Shown: positions 8,147 through 17,740, counted from the first letter of the stretch. The stretch: DNA of 40,129 nt from an uncultured Bacteroidota bacterium (GCA_903958045.1 CAJBRT010000031.1:1-40129); one strand, 5' to 3'. A program made the numbers and translations. Notes: generated from the letters alone by a model not told the origin.

Positions 8147-9181
8147 TTAAAGAATGTGTTTACCGTCCACTAAAATATTGGAATCATCTGCGGTACACAC
8201 TGCAAAATTGAAACCTTTTTGAATACAGTATCCACCATATTCACCACGCTTATTAATAGCAATAAAACCTACTTGAATATCACGCGCTTTATCACCTTTA
8301 ATTTTTATAATTCTTTCAACTGCTTTCTTACAAGCCTCCTCGGGAGAATTACCCATACGCATCAGTTCAACCACTAAATGCGATCCACAAATACGAATTA
8401 CATCTTCGCCCTGACCCGTTGCTGTTGCAGCACCAATTTCATTGTCTACAAATAAACCAGCACCAATAATAGGAGAATCTCCAAGGCGTCCACGCATTTT
8501 AAAACCCATTCCTGATGTGGTACAACTACCACTTAAATTGCCATTGGCATCTAATGCCACCATACCAATGGTGTCATGATTCCAATTACCATTTTCTAGT
8601 TTGTTTGGGGCAAATGCCGATTGTGATTTTAGATTGTTACCGGAGTTTTCAATATTGATAACAGGCTTGTATTCACTTTTTTCGAGCCATTTTTTATAAG
8701 AACGCTCAGCGTCAGGAGATAATTTATCTGATTCTAACGGAAACCCTTCGGCTACTGCAAATTGCTGCGCACCAGAACCAACGAGCATCACATGTGGCGT
8801 TTTTTCCATTACACGCCTTGCCACAGATATTGGATGTTTGATTCGTTCCAAAAACGCCACAGATCCACAATTTGAAAATTCGTCCATAATACAGGCGTCG
8901 AGGGTAACATAACCATCACGGTCTGGATTGGCGCCAAGTCCCACACAACAGTTTTGGCTATTTTCAGTAACCATTACACCTTGCTCAACAGCGTCGATTG
9001 CTCGGCCGCCATTTTTTAAAACTGCCCAAGCTGCTTTATTGGCGTTTAAACCTTCGGCCCAGGTAGAAATTACAATGGGCTTTTTACCAACCGATTGATT
9101 GGACTTATTGGTAAACCCAGAAAATGTTAGGGCCGATAAACCAAGGGAACTGAGTTCTAAAAATTTGCGTCTTTGTAACAT
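8147..9181 (-). CDS. N4-(beta-N-acetylglucosaminyl)-L-asparaginase / isoaspartyl peptidase family (Ntn hydrolase)
   Basis: 344 residues from ATG 9181 (MLQRRKFLELSSLGLSALTF). The frame is open further upstream, but this start gives a proper twin-arginine-type signal (QRRKFLELSS), so export by Tat is likely. The enzyme self-cleaves before a threonine that becomes the N-terminal nucleophile: 'NHDTIGMVALD' places it at about Thr204, within the family's HDTIGM motif. 'CTTSGMGFKMRGRLGDSP' and 'GEDVIRICGSH' are substrate-pocket motifs of glycosylasparaginase. It would release asparagine-linked GlcNAc amides as aspartate and amino sugar in the periplasm. It is followed by cutC. A broader isoaspartyl peptidase activity is the main alternative. 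Confidence 0.9.
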   Translation of the reverse strand: MLQRRKFLELSSLGLSALTFSGFTNKSNQSVGKKPIVISTWAEGLNANKAAWAVLKNGGRAIDAVEQGVMVTENSQNCCVGLGANPDRDGYVTLDACIMDEFSNCGSVAFLERIKHPISVARRVMEKTPHVMLVGSGAQQFAVAEGFPLESDKLSPDAERSYKKWLEKSEYKPVINIENSGNNLKSQSAFAPNKLENGNWNHDTIGMVALDANGNLSGSCTTSGMGFKMRGRLGDSPIIGAGLFVDNEIGAATATGQGEDVIRICGSHLVVELMRMGNSPEEACKKAVERIIKIKGDKARDIQVGFIAINKRGEYGGYCIQKGFNFAVCTADDSNILVDGKHIL

Positions 9182-9213
9182 GGAGGTAGATTGTGTTAGG
9201 GTATAATGAGATT

Positions 9214-9221
9214 CAAATATA
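9214..9221 (-). promoter_or_regulatory. -7 element (TATATTTG) before the glycosylasparaginase gene
   Basis: The minus strand reads TATATTTG, a perfect TAnnTTTG, 32 bases before the start codon. No TTG was found at 17-23 bases. The rest of the divergent gap (9222-9389) is AT-rich and shows no other structure I can name. Confidence 0.4.
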
Positions 9222-9389
9222 ACCAATATAGACTGAGTTAAGATTAGCCAATGATGCGTCAATATTGACAGCTCAGGGCTGATTTAGATTTATTATATTA
9301 TCCTATAATTAATATTATGTTAAATAGATAGTTTGAACAAACAAAGTGTCTAGTCTATGGCTGCCAACTTAAATGCCTTAATATTGCGC

Positions 9390-10382
9390 ATGCATATTTT
9401 GATTGTAAATAACACTTCTATCCCGGTTCACAAATATGGCGGCACCGAAAGAGTTATTTGGTGGCTTGGCAAAGCGCTGGTTCAGTCCGGACATCAGGTT
9501 TCATATTTAGTTGCTCCGGGATCAAGTTGCGAATTTGCAAACGTATATACGTACAACGAATCGGTTCCCTTTAATAGCTTAATTCCGGACGGAATTGATG
9601 TAGTGCATTTGAATCATCATGTAAACGAAATTCCCAAAATCCCCTATATCCAAACCATGCATGGAAATGTAAACCATGCACTGGAATTAGACCATAATAC
9701 CGTGTTTGTATCGAAAAATCATGCAGCCCGTTTTGGGTCTGATTGTTATGTACACAATGGTATTGATCCAATGGATTATGGCACACCTGTTTTACATAAG
9801 GAAGCGGTAAAAAACTACTTTCACTTTTTAGGGGACGCTGCCTGGCGCGTTAAAAACGTTAAAGGTGCTATCCAAATAGCCAAAATGGCGCATCAAAAAT
9901 TGAGGGTGATTGGTGGTGTGCGTTTTAATTTTAATCAGGGCATTCGACTAACTTTTGATACGCATGTTAGATTTGATGGCATGCAAGGTGGCAAACAAAA
10001 AAATGAAATTATAAAATACTCCAAGGGTCTTATTTTTCCTGTGCGCTGGCATGAACCCTTTGGACTTGCACTTATAGAAAGTTTATATTTTGGCTGTCCG
10101 GTGTTTGGAACCCCCTATGGTTCTTTACCAGAAATTGTAATTCCCGAGGTTGGTTATTTAACAAAAACAGCATCAGCGTTAGAGTTAGCTGATGCTATTG
10201 GAAATGTGAATGATTTTAGTAGGAAAAAATGTCACGAATATGTGATGGATAAGTTTACACATATTCAAATGATGGCGTCTTATGTACGCCTCTATGAAAG
10301 AGTGTTGAATGGAGAAAAATTGAACCCAAGGGCCCCTATTTTACAATCCATTCAACACGATAAATTTTTACCTTTTAACTAA
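9390..10382 (+). CDS. Glycosyltransferase family 4 protein
   Basis: 330 residues from ATG 9390 (MHILIVNNTSIPVHKYGG), which gives the usual GT-B N-terminus; an ATG at 9357 would add 11 residues with no family match. The N-terminal Rossmann domain has the acceptor-side loop 'KYGGTERVIWWLG'. The C-terminal domain has the nucleotide-sugar motif with two glutamates ('HEPFGLALIESLYFGCPV', E-x7-E type), diagnostic of retaining GT4 enzymes. At 330 residues it is slightly shorter than typical GT4 (360-400). Substrate is unknown; there is no polysaccharide cluster around it. It converges on the TPR gene at 10391 with an 8-base gap, and both stop codons lie in the arms of an inverted repeat. Confidence 0.9.
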   Translation: MHILIVNNTSIPVHKYGGTERVIWWLGKALVQSGHQVSYLVAPGSSCEFANVYTYNESVPFNSLIPDGIDVVHLNHHVNEIPKIPYIQTMHGNVNHALELDHNTVFVSKNHAARFGSDCYVHNGIDPMDYGTPVLHKEAVKNYFHFLGDAAWRVKNVKGAIQIAKMAHQKLRVIGGVRFNFNQGIRLTFDTHVRFDGMQGGKQKNEIIKYSKGLIFPVRWHEPFGLALIESLYFGCPVFGTPYGSLPEIVIPEVGYLTKTASALELADAIGNVNDFSRKKCHEYVMDKFTHIQMMASYVRLYERVLNGEKLNPRAPILQSIQHDKFLPFN

Positions 10383-10401
10383 ACTGATTGTTAGTTAAAA
10401 G
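10372..10401. terminator. Inverted repeat between convergent genes, possible bidirectional terminator
   Basis: CTTTTAACTAA (10372-10382) and TTAGTTAAAAG (10391-10401) are perfect 11-base inverted copies around the 8-base loop ACTGATTG. The stem is AT-rich, and each arm carries one gene's stop codon: TAA 10380-10382 on the plus strand and TAA 10393-10391 on the minus strand. A role in termination is plausible but a long T tract is missing. Confidence 0.45.
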
Positions 10402-11803
10402 AATTTTGTAAGGCATCAAACTCTTTGTATTTAGCCTCATACATATCATACTTTTGTGGGTCCTTACCTCTAAATTTATTTCTTTTGATTTCATATAAAT
10501 TGGCAAGATAACGAACACAATTGTTTAATAAGTTATTGTCTCTTTTTGTTTTTTCTGACTTGCCTTTTAATGCCACAAAAGATTTTTCAAGTGCATCAAT
10601 AGATAAGTCAATATTTTTTTGAAGATCAACATCAATAGCTGCATTGAGTTGCTTTAATGGAGCCTGCGCAGCCGCTAATTTATCTGCTGCTGCTTTATTA
10701 ACAGCGGCTTTTGCCTGAGGTGTTTTTGCAGCCGCTTTTTTAGCAGCAAACTCTTCTTCGTTGGCAGTACTCATAGCACGAAGTGTTCTGATATTGGTGC
10801 TTACTTTATCATCATATTCTCCAAAAATATTGTAATAGATAACACCTACGTTAAAGATAGCAGCTGCATTTGCGCTATTTTTTTGATATGCTTTTTGAAA
10901 TGCATCTGCTGCTTTAAGCGTGTATTTAACTTGTGATGCGCTGTCTAAATCTTTCTCTTTGTTTTTTACATTGACAAACAAGTCACCAAAACGTAAATAT
11001 TTTTCTTCATTTAATTTACCAGCAGCGTCTTCGGTGTCATACAATGAAGTTTTTTTAGCTAAGTCATAATTGGTATCAATAAAATCAACTTCATACTCAT
11101 CCCATGCTTCCTTAGGATACACTTCTCTTCCAAGCGCTAGGTACTTAAAAAATGAAGATTCGTTATTAGTTTTAGTGTAGTGTTGAGCAAGAAAACGATA
11201 TAAATCTAAATAGATCGCTTCATTCACTTTACTGTCTGCTAATCGTGAATAGTACTTAGCAGCATCATCCATTTGATTAGCATTCTGATAAGAATAACCA
11301 GTATATAACAATGCCGTGGTATCCATTGTTAATGTTGGTGAAGCCGCCCATTTATTTTGGATAATGATATCAATGTATTTAATTGCTTTTACAAAACTTT
11401 CGGCAGCAGGTAACCAAGATTTTTCGTTGAATACATTTACACCCAATTGAAAATAAGTAGCATACATATCAAAATATGGCTCTACCCCACCAAATTCTTT
11501 TATTTTGGCAAATCCAGCATCCATCGATGCATATTTTTCTAGTGCAGTAGCAGCTACTTCATTTGATTTTGGATATTTTGCGCGCAAGGTAGCATCTTTA
11601 AAAATCGAAGCATAGATACGTGCCTGGTAATAATAAAATTCAGGTTTGTCTTTTACTTTGGGGTCGTTGGCAAGTTTATCTACTTCGGTTTTAGCATCTT
11701 CCCATTTGGTGATGATCACCGCATTTTTAAGCTTTTTAAAATCTTGCGCTATTGATATTTGTGCAGTAGCAGCAAGTAAAAGCACTAATAAAATCTTCTT
11801 CAT
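10391..11803 (-). CDS. Secreted tetratricopeptide-type protein of unknown function
   Basis: 470 residues with a clear signal peptide (MKKILLVLLLAATAQISIAQ). The mature part is alpha-helical with TPR-like helical pairs, for example 'LLYTGYSYQNANQMDDAAKYY' at about 165-185 and 'ADAFQKAYQKNSANAAAIFNVG' at about 300-320. A lysine/alanine-rich stretch near residues 355-390 ('AAKKAAAKTPQAKAAVNKAA') looks like a coiled or flexible linker. The protein is likely periplasmic. It lies 28 bases downstream of gyrA on the same strand and is probably co-transcribed with it, an odd pairing of a cytoplasmic topoisomerase with an exported scaffold. No enzymatic motif is visible, so I make no functional assignment. 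Confidence 0.85.
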   Translation of the reverse strand: MKKILLVLLLAATAQISIAQDFKKLKNAVIITKWEDAKTEVDKLANDPKVKDKPEFYYYQARIYASIFKDATLRAKYPKSNEVAATALEKYASMDAGFAKIKEFGGVEPYFDMYATYFQLGVNVFNEKSWLPAAESFVKAIKYIDIIIQNKWAASPTLTMDTTALLYTGYSYQNANQMDDAAKYYSRLADSKVNEAIYLDLYRFLAQHYTKTNNESSFFKYLALGREVYPKEAWDEYEVDFIDTNYDLAKKTSLYDTEDAAGKLNEEKYLRFGDLFVNVKNKEKDLDSASQVKYTLKAADAFQKAYQKNSANAAAIFNVGVIYYNIFGEYDDKVSTNIRTLRAMSTANEEEFAAKKAAAKTPQAKAAVNKAAADKLAAAQAPLKQLNAAIDVDLQKNIDLSIDALEKSFVALKGKSEKTKRDNNLLNNCVRYLANLYEIKRNKFRGKDPQKYDMYEAKYKEFDALQNSFN

Positions 11804-11831
11804 AACGGAGTTTTATTAAATAATAAATGAA

Positions 11832-14528
11832 TTAATTAGTAATTGTATTATCTGATTCACCTTGTACATCAGTGGCTGCATCATCAGAAGAACTAGCATC
11901 CGAATCAGCAGCGGTAGCGGTGTTTTCAACACCTTCAACACCTTCAATACCTACTGCTCCTTCGATTGCTACTTCATCCTCCGCTTCTTCAATTTGAGAA
12001 ATAGCCGCAATTTCATCACCCTCATCAATTCTGATGAGTTTAACACCTTGCGTGGCTCTTCCCGCCTCTCTGATATCTTGGATACCTGTTCTGATGGTTA
12101 CACCCGATTTACAAGTGATGATGAGATCTTCTTTTTCGGTAACATACAAAATACCTACGAGACTACCTGTTTTATCGGTAACGTTAATGGTTTTTACACC
12201 CTTACCGCCCCTATTGGTAATACGGTACTCGTCGATAGGTGTACGCTTACCATATCCTTTTTCACTCACTACTAATATAGTACGGGTAGCATCTTCTTTG
12301 TTTACACAAATCATTCCTACTACTTCGTCTTTTTCATCGTCTACTTCAATACCCGTTACACCAATGGCTCCACGTCCAGTAGCACGCACTTTTACTTCTT
12401 CGAAACGAATGGCGCGACCAGATTTTAAAGCCAACATAATTTCTGAAGCACCATCTGTCATGCGTGCTTCTAGTAATTCGTCACCTTCATTGATTGTAAT
12501 AGCATTTACGCCATTAGCTCTAGGTCTACTAAAATCTTCGAGAGAAGTTTTTTTAATGATACCTTTTTTGGTACAAAGTATGATGTAGTGATTTTGAACA
12601 AAATCTTTATCCGCTAATTTTTTAACCTCGATAATTGCTTTTACTTTATCGTCTGGCGGAATTTGAATGAGGTTTTGAATAGCGCGTCCTTTAGATTGTT
12701 TTTCACCTTCTGGAATCTCATACACACGTAGCCAGAAACATCTACCTTTTTCGGTAAAGAACATCATGGTATCGTGCGTAGAAGCCACAAATAAATGCTC
12801 TACATAATCCTCCTCTCTGGTTTTAGAACCTACAGCACCCCTACCGCCACGTCTTTGTTGACGATACTCGGTTGCAGAAGTACGCTTGATATAACCTAAA
12901 TGAGAAATGGTGATGACCACATCTTCATCTTCAATTAAATCTTCGATGCGCATCTCATCTGCGAGGTATTGTATTTCACTTTTACGAACGTCACCAAATT
13001 TTTCTTTAACTTCTAATAATTCAGTTCTGATAAGTGCATAACGTAAATCTTCGGAAGCAAGTAATGCTTTGAGATCTTTGATGGTGTTAATTAAACCATT
13101 GAATTCTTCAATGATTTTATCACGCTCCATACCCGTTAAACGTTGTAAACGAAGTTCGAGTATTGCTTTTGCTTGCGCTTCAGATAAACCTTCTTCTTGG
13201 TTGTATAACTCCCTCGTCACTTCATCAAACATTTCTTGCTTGAGCATCCAGCGCTCTGCTTTACTGCGTGCAATTAATGTATCTTTTGCTTCGTCGGGAG
13301 TGCGGCTCGCTCTAATAAGCGCAATCACTTCATCTAAATGATCAAGCGCTTTTAAATAACCTTCTAATATGTGTGCACGTTCTTCTGCTTTTTTAAGTTC
13401 AAACTTAGCACGGCGAATTACCACTTCCATTCTAAACTCGATGAACTCTACAATTAAATCGCGGAGGTTCATGATTTTTGGTTTGCCTTTTGTTAAAGCA
13501 ACGTTGTTGATACCGTAGCTTGTTTGAAGCTCGGTAAATTTGTACAACTGATTGATAACAACCTGCGCAACTGCATCACGTTTTAAATCGAGTACGATAC
13601 GTGTTCCTTCACGCTTGTTACTTTCATTGTTAACGTTAGAAATACCTTCGATGGTTTTATCGTTAACGAGTTGTCCAATACGGTCGGTTAGGTTATCACG
13701 GTTTACTTGGTAAGGAACTTCTGTAATGACGATTTGCTCGCGACCACTTTGTTTGGTATCAACCTGGCATTTACCACGCACGACTACTCTACCACGTCCG
13801 GTAAGTAATCCTTGCTTCACCCCTTCCATTCCAAAAATTACACCACCTGTAGGAAAATCGGGCGCTTTAACATGCGTAATTAATTCTTCTACGGTAATAT
13901 CTCTGTTGTCTACGTATGCAACACAACCATCAATTACTTCACTTAAGTTGTGTGGCATCATATTGGTAGCCATACCTACGGCAATACCAGAAGAACCATT
14001 AACCAAAAGTTGCGGAATACGTGTTGGTAAAACGGTTGGTTCTTTTAAGGAATCATCAAAGTTGAGTTGAAAATCAACGGTATCTTTTTCGATATCGTCA
14101 ATCATGGCTTCTGCAATTTTTTGAAGACGCGCCTCGGTGTAACGCATCGCAGCTGGTGGATCACCATCTTGGTTACCAAAGTTACCCTGACCATCTACAA
14201 GCGTATAACGCATGGTCCAATCTTGCGCCATACGAACAAGGGTATCATAAATAGATGCATCACCGTGCGGGTGAAACTTACCCATTACTTCCCCTACTAT
14301 ACGCGCAGATTTTTTATACGGCTTATTAAAATTATTGCCAAGCTCATTCATGGCATATAAGACCCTGCGGTGAACAGGTTTAAAACCATCACGTGCATCA
14401 GGTAAAGCACGTCCAACAATCACAGACATCGAGTAATCGATGTACGCAGTTTTCATTTGCTCTTCGATATTAACCTGTATAATACGGTCGTTATCGGAGG
14501 TTTGTTCTGGTATCAAATTTTCTTCCAT
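11832..14528 (-). CDS. gyrA: DNA gyrase subunit A
   Basis: 898 residues. With GyrB it introduces negative supercoils using ATP; GyrA cuts and rejoins DNA. The winged-helix/tower region includes the catalytic tyrosine in '[10 protein letters not shown]' (Tyr130). The C-terminal beta-pinwheel carries the GyrA box 'QRRGGRG', which separates GyrA from ParC. The quinolone-contact region reads '[17 protein letters not shown]': the residue equivalent to E. coli Ser83 is Ala91, while the Asp87 equivalent is kept (Asp95). The protein ends in an acidic tail of about 50 residues rich in E, D, G, V, S and T, a type of tail known to tune gyrase activity in other bacteria. It follows rnr on the same strand after a 169-base gap that holds a -7 element and two DnaA-box-like sites. 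Confidence 0.98.
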   Translation of the reverse strand: MEENLIPEQTSDNDRIIQVNIEEQMKTAYIDYSMSVIVGRALPDARDGFKPVHRRVLYAMNELGNNFNKPYKKSARIVGEVMGKFHPHGDASIYDTLVRMAQDWTMRYTLVDGQGNFGNQDGDPPAAMRYTEARLQKIAEAMIDDIEKDTVDFQLNFDDSLKEPTVLPTRIPQLLVNGSSGIAVGMATNMMPHNLSEVIDGCVAYVDNRDITVEELITHVKAPDFPTGGVIFGMEGVKQGLLTGRGRVVVRGKCQVDTKQSGREQIVITEVPYQVNRDNLTDRIGQLVNDKTIEGISNVNNESNKREGTRIVLDLKRDAVAQVVINQLYKFTELQTSYGINNVALTKGKPKIMNLRDLIVEFIEFRMEVVIRRAKFELKKAEERAHILEGYLKALDHLDEVIALIRASRTPDEAKDTLIARSKAERWMLKQEMFDEVTRELYNQEEGLSEAQAKAILELRLQRLTGMERDKIIEEFNGLINTIKDLKALLASEDLRYALIRTELLEVKEKFGDVRKSEIQYLADEMRIEDLIEDEDVVITISHLGYIKRTSATEYRQQRRGGRGAVGSKTREEDYVEHLFVASTHDTMMFFTEKGRCFWLRVYEIPEGEKQSKGRAIQNLIQIPPDDKVKAIIEVKKLADKDFVQNHYIILCTKKGIIKKTSLEDFSRPRANGVNAITINEGDELLEARMTDGASEIMLALKSGRAIRFEEVKVRATGRGAIGVTGIEVDDEKDEVVGMICVNKEDATRTILVVSEKGYGKRTPIDEYRITNRGGKGVKTINVTDKTGSLVGILYVTEKEDLIITCKSGVTIRTGIQDIREAGRATQGVKLIRIDEGDEIAAISQIEEAEDEVAIEGAVGIEGVEGVENTATAADSDASSSDDAATDVQGESDNTITN

Positions 14529-14587
14529 AATTTCTAATCTATAAACGTATCTGCATCAACAATTTAAACCACTTTATCAGTGGCTTA

Positions 14588-14595
14588 CGAAGATA
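14588..14595 (-). promoter_or_regulatory. -7-like element (TATCTTCG) of gyrA
   Basis: The minus strand reads TATCTTCG, one mismatch from TAnnTTTG, about 60 bases before the gyrA ATG. The leader would include the small hairpin CCACT/AGTGG at about 14568-14582. Confidence 0.35.
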
Positions 14596-14645
14596 CTTTT
14601 TTTAACACGGAAATAGATTAAAAAGGGCCTCAAAAAGAGGGTGTT

Positions 14646-14664
14646 TTATCCACAATTTTACACA
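14646..14664 (+). promoter_or_regulatory. Pair of DnaA-box-like sites upstream of gyrA
   Basis: TTATCCACA (14646-14654) is a perfect match to the bacterial DnaA box TTATNCACA. TTTTACACA (14656-14664) is one mismatch away, in the same orientation and one base further on. They lie in the rnr-gyrA gap, upstream of the gyrA -7 element. Function is unproven. Confidence 0.4.
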
Positions 14665-14697
14665 CAAAATGTAGGTAAATAATGGGCTAAAAATGGA

Positions 14698-16659
14698 CTA
14701 TGGAACCTGAACCCATTCATAATCTAGTTGACGCTTGTCTAAATTGGCCGCAATGACCTTTATAAACACTTTATCGCCCATTTTAAAGCTGCGTCCACTC
14801 CTTTTACCTACAAGGCTATAATCAGATTCTATATGCCTAAAATCGTCAAATTCGGAGAGGCCTACAATGGATACCAAACCCTCACATTTATGGGCTAGGG
14901 TTTCTACCCAAAATCCAAAGCTAGAAACACCACTTACCACCCCTTCAAATGTATCCCCAATATAGTCGCGCATAAACTCTACTTGCTTGTATTTATTCGA
15001 AGCTCTTTCACATTCCATCGCAGCACGTTCACGATCGGAACTATGCTTACATTTTTCTTCCATTTTTTTATCTGCAACGGGCTTGTTGTCAAGCACTGTT
15101 TGAAGTACGCGGTGCACAAGCACATCGGGATATCTTCTAATAGGAGAAGTGAAATGACAATAAAAATCAAAAGCGAGACCGTAGTGACCAATATTTTGTG
15201 TCGAATAAATAGCTTTTGCCATAGTTCTAATCCCTAATTGCTCAAGCACATGTTGCTCCGGTTTACCCTTTGCATCCTCTAACAATTGATTGAAACTTGC
15301 CGAGATTTTTTCTGGCGAACTAGCATCAAAACCATGTCCATATTTTTTTGCGTACTGCACAAACGGCGCCAGTTTTTCTGGATCTGGTTGGTCGTGTATA
15401 CGGTATGGAAAAGGAAGCGCTTGTTTATTGATTTGAATTTTAGAAATGTTTTCGGCTACTGTTTTATTGGCCAGTAGCATAAATTCTTCAATTAACTGAT
15501 GCGCCGGTTTACTTTCTTTAACGGTAATGCCAATGGGTTTTGCATTTTCATCCAGTGTAAAACGCACTTCTTGAGAAGAAAAATTAATCGCCCCTTTTTT
15601 AAATCTAGCTTGTCTTAATTTTTGTGCAAGGCTATGAAGGAGCAAAATATCTTCGACATTTTCACCCTCCTGGGTATCAATAATGGTTTGCACATCTTCG
15701 TAGGCATAACGCTTATCGGAATGTATTACGGTGCGGCCTAACCAGTATTGTTTTACCTGCGCTTCGTCATTGATTTGGAAAATGGCAGAAAAGGTAAATT
15801 TGTCTTCGTTGGGACGTAACGAACATAATTCGTTTGAAATTTTTTCCGGCAACATGGGGTTTACACGGTCTGGCAAATACACAGACGTGGCACGTTTGTA
15901 TGCTTCGGCGTCTAAATCGGTATCTGGTAAAACGTAATAGCTAACATCTGCTATATGCACCCCAATTTCGTAAAGGCCACTGGGTAATTTTCGGATAGAA
16001 AGTGCATCATCAAAATCCTTTGCATCGACAGGGTCAATGGTAAATGTTTTGATATCTCGGCAATCTCTACGTTTTGCAATTTCGGCTTCATCTAACACAA
16101 CAGGTAATGCTTCCGCTGCTTCTAACACGTCTTGCGGAAAAAACAATGGAAATCCTGCCTGCGCCAAGAGCTCCTTCATGGCAGCGTCATTTTCATCTTC
16201 GGGAGACATCACCGCGGTTACTTCACCTACTGGTTTTTTATCGTCTTTATCCCATTTTACAAGCTTTGCTGATACCCTATCTTTATTTTTAGCCCCATTT
16301 AAAAACTGGAGCGGAATAAAAATATCGGGCATGGGTTTATCGGTGTCTGGCACAAAAAATGCAAACTTATCGGAGAGCTGAATATGCCCTATAAATTCGG
16401 TTTGACGGCGCTCTACTACTTCTACCACCTTCCCTTCTTTTTTGCCGGTACGTCCATTTTCACGGGTAATTTTTACGCGCACGGTATCACCATGTAGGGC
16501 GTTGCCCATATCGATTGGCTTTACCATAATATCAATGGCATTGTTGTCTACAATAACGTAGCCCATACCAGAACGGGTGATATCTATTTTACCTTTTAAA
16601 GTAGCCACCACAATGGGCTTTGCTGTTTTCTTTTGTTTTGACTTTTTTGCTTTACTCAT
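14698..16659 (-). CDS. rnr: Ribonuclease R (RNB-domain 3'-5' exoribonuclease)
   Basis: 653 residues from ATG 16659 (MSKAKKSKQKKTAKPIVV). An in-frame ATG 8 codons upstream is less likely because this start shares an 8-base overlap, ATGAGTAA, with the lpxK stop, a classic coupled arrangement. The lysine-rich N-terminus is followed by cold-shock/OB domains and the RNB catalytic domain with 'DPVDAKDFDDALSI', whose aspartates bind the metal ions, and 'HFTSPIRRYPDVLVHR'. A C-terminal S1 domain ('GDTFEGVVSGVSSFGFWV') completes the order. It is shorter than E. coli RNase R (813), lacking the long basic C-terminal tail. It degrades structured RNA and helps in ribosome quality control. Confidence 0.96.
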   Translation of the reverse strand: MSKAKKSKQKKTAKPIVVATLKGKIDITRSGMGYVIVDNNAIDIMVKPIDMGNALHGDTVRVKITRENGRTGKKEGKVVEVVERRQTEFIGHIQLSDKFAFFVPDTDKPMPDIFIPLQFLNGAKNKDRVSAKLVKWDKDDKKPVGEVTAVMSPEDENDAAMKELLAQAGFPLFFPQDVLEAAEALPVVLDEAEIAKRRDCRDIKTFTIDPVDAKDFDDALSIRKLPSGLYEIGVHIADVSYYVLPDTDLDAEAYKRATSVYLPDRVNPMLPEKISNELCSLRPNEDKFTFSAIFQINDEAQVKQYWLGRTVIHSDKRYAYEDVQTIIDTQEGENVEDILLLHSLAQKLRQARFKKGAINFSSQEVRFTLDENAKPIGITVKESKPAHQLIEEFMLLANKTVAENISKIQINKQALPFPYRIHDQPDPEKLAPFVQYAKKYGHGFDASSPEKISASFNQLLEDAKGKPEQHVLEQLGIRTMAKAIYSTQNIGHYGLAFDFYCHFTSPIRRYPDVLVHRVLQTVLDNKPVADKKMEEKCKHSSDRERAAMECERASNKYKQVEFMRDYIGDTFEGVVSGVSSFGFWVETLAHKCEGLVSIVGLSEFDDFRHIESDYSLVGKRSGRSFKMGDKVFIKVIAANLDKRQLDYEWVQVP

Positions 16660-17740
16660 GTTGCATATTGGCGTTAAACCCATTGATAAATGAAAGGATC
16701 AACTCGTCAAATTGAGGGCCTTCGTCAAATAAAAAAGAGTGTTTGATTGGGAGTACATAAAATGGCAGTTGCTTTAATTCTTCTTGGAACTTTGTAAGTC
16801 GTACCGCATCTTTTTCTGTGGTGATAATAAATTTATGCTGGGCAGCAATGCTATTAAACTGACCCACTACATCCTGTAAATCATCTATCGAAAAAATATG
16901 ATGATCTGCGTAATCTTGTTGGTAATAGGTTCTTGTCTGTTCGTGTAAATAATTTTTGAGTGGCTTGGGATTGGCAATGCCACACATTAAAAGCACTTCA
17001 TCCTCACTAGTGATAGGTCGTTTACTCGTCACATCTAAAATATGATAAGGCGTTTCATATTCAATACAAGTAAAAAATACGCGCTGGTAAATTTTTGGTC
17101 GCAACGCTTTTGTAATTTTTTGACGTTTTTCTTCTGACAAATCAGGTGGACACTTGGTAACAATAATAACCTGAGCCCTTTTTGCCGAACCTCTTTCATC
17201 TCTTAAATCGCCGGTGGGTAAAAAGAAATCATGGTTATAGGTATTGCCGAACTCAGTGAGTAAAATATTAAATCCCGCCTGTACCGATCTGTGCTGAAAA
17301 GCATCGTCTAAAATAATAGCTTGTAAATCTTTGATGTCGTGTAACAATTGTGGAATGGCGTCTAACCTTTCTTCACCAACTGCAACAGGCACCGATGGAA
17401 ATTTTTGATGGAAGAGCATGGGCTCATCGCCAATTTCGAGTGCTGTTGTGGAGGCCCCTGCTAACACATACCCTTTTGTTTTTCTTTTGTAGCCTCTACT
17501 AACCGTGGCCACTTTATAGCGGTTGTGTAATAGGCCTAGTAAATACTCCACCATGGGTGATTTTCCCGTACCGCCTACTGCCAAATTACCCACACAAATA
17601 AGCGGAAAATTAAACCTTGCCGATCTTAAATACTGCTTATCAAACAGCCAGTTGCGAATTTTAATAAAAGCCCCATACAAAATAGCAAGCGGCAATAATA
17701 AAACACGAAAGGAAGTAAGAAAAATGGTATTAAAATTCAT
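16652..17740 (-). CDS. lpxK: Tetraacyldisaccharide 4'-kinase
   Basis: 362 residues from ATG 17740 (MNFNTIFLTSFRVLLLPLAI); an upstream in-frame ATG lies deep in the preceding gene. LpxK phosphorylates the 4' position of the lipid A disaccharide at the inner membrane, which confirms a lipid A-making Gram-negative cell. A membrane-associated N-terminal helix precedes the Walker A motif 'GNLAVGGTGKSP'. 'ILDDAFQHRSV' is the conserved DDxxQH active-site motif (Asp catalytic base) and 'IITTEKDAVRL' is another family block. The start overlaps the formyl-THF cycloligase gene by 11 bases and the end overlaps rnr by 8 bases. Other lpx genes are not in the window. Confidence 0.96.
   Translation of the reverse strand: MNFNTIFLTSFRVLLLPLAILYGAFIKIRNWLFDKQYLRSARFNFPLICVGNLAVGGTGKSPMVEYLLGLLHNRYKVATVSRGYKRKTKGYVLAGASTTALEIGDEPMLFHQKFPSVPVAVGEERLDAIPQLLHDIKDLQAIILDDAFQHRSVQAGFNILLTEFGNTYNHDFFLPTGDLRDERGSAKRAQVIIVTKCPPDLSEEKRQKITKALRPKIYQRVFFTCIEYETPYHILDVTSKRPITSEDEVLLMCGIANPKPLKNYLHEQTRTYYQQDYADHHIFSIDDLQDVVGQFNSIAAQHKFIITTEKDAVRLTKFQEELKQLPFYVLPIKHSFLFDEGPQFDELILSFINGFNANMQHE

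Noticed and set aside
9182..9389. Possible small RNA or riboswitch in the largest gap
   Set aside because: The region is AT-rich but I found no stable hairpin with a T tract and no known riboswitch pattern; only a -7 element is visible.
12034..12588. Open frame of 184 codons antisense to gyrA, and similar long antisense frames inside hppA, rnr and secDF
   Set aside because: They lie wholly within strongly supported genes, show no protein family motifs, and reflect codon bias of the real gene on the other strand.
14628..14640. Possible rnr terminator hairpin (CCTC/GAGG with five A in the loop)
   Set aside because: The stem is only 4 bp before a mismatch; too weak to list despite the T run that follows it on the minus strand.
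14529..14697. Possible replication origin at the DnaA-box-like pair
   Set aside because: Only two sites, no AT-rich unwinding cluster of repeats and no dnaA or dnaN nearby; kept only as a regulatory candidate.
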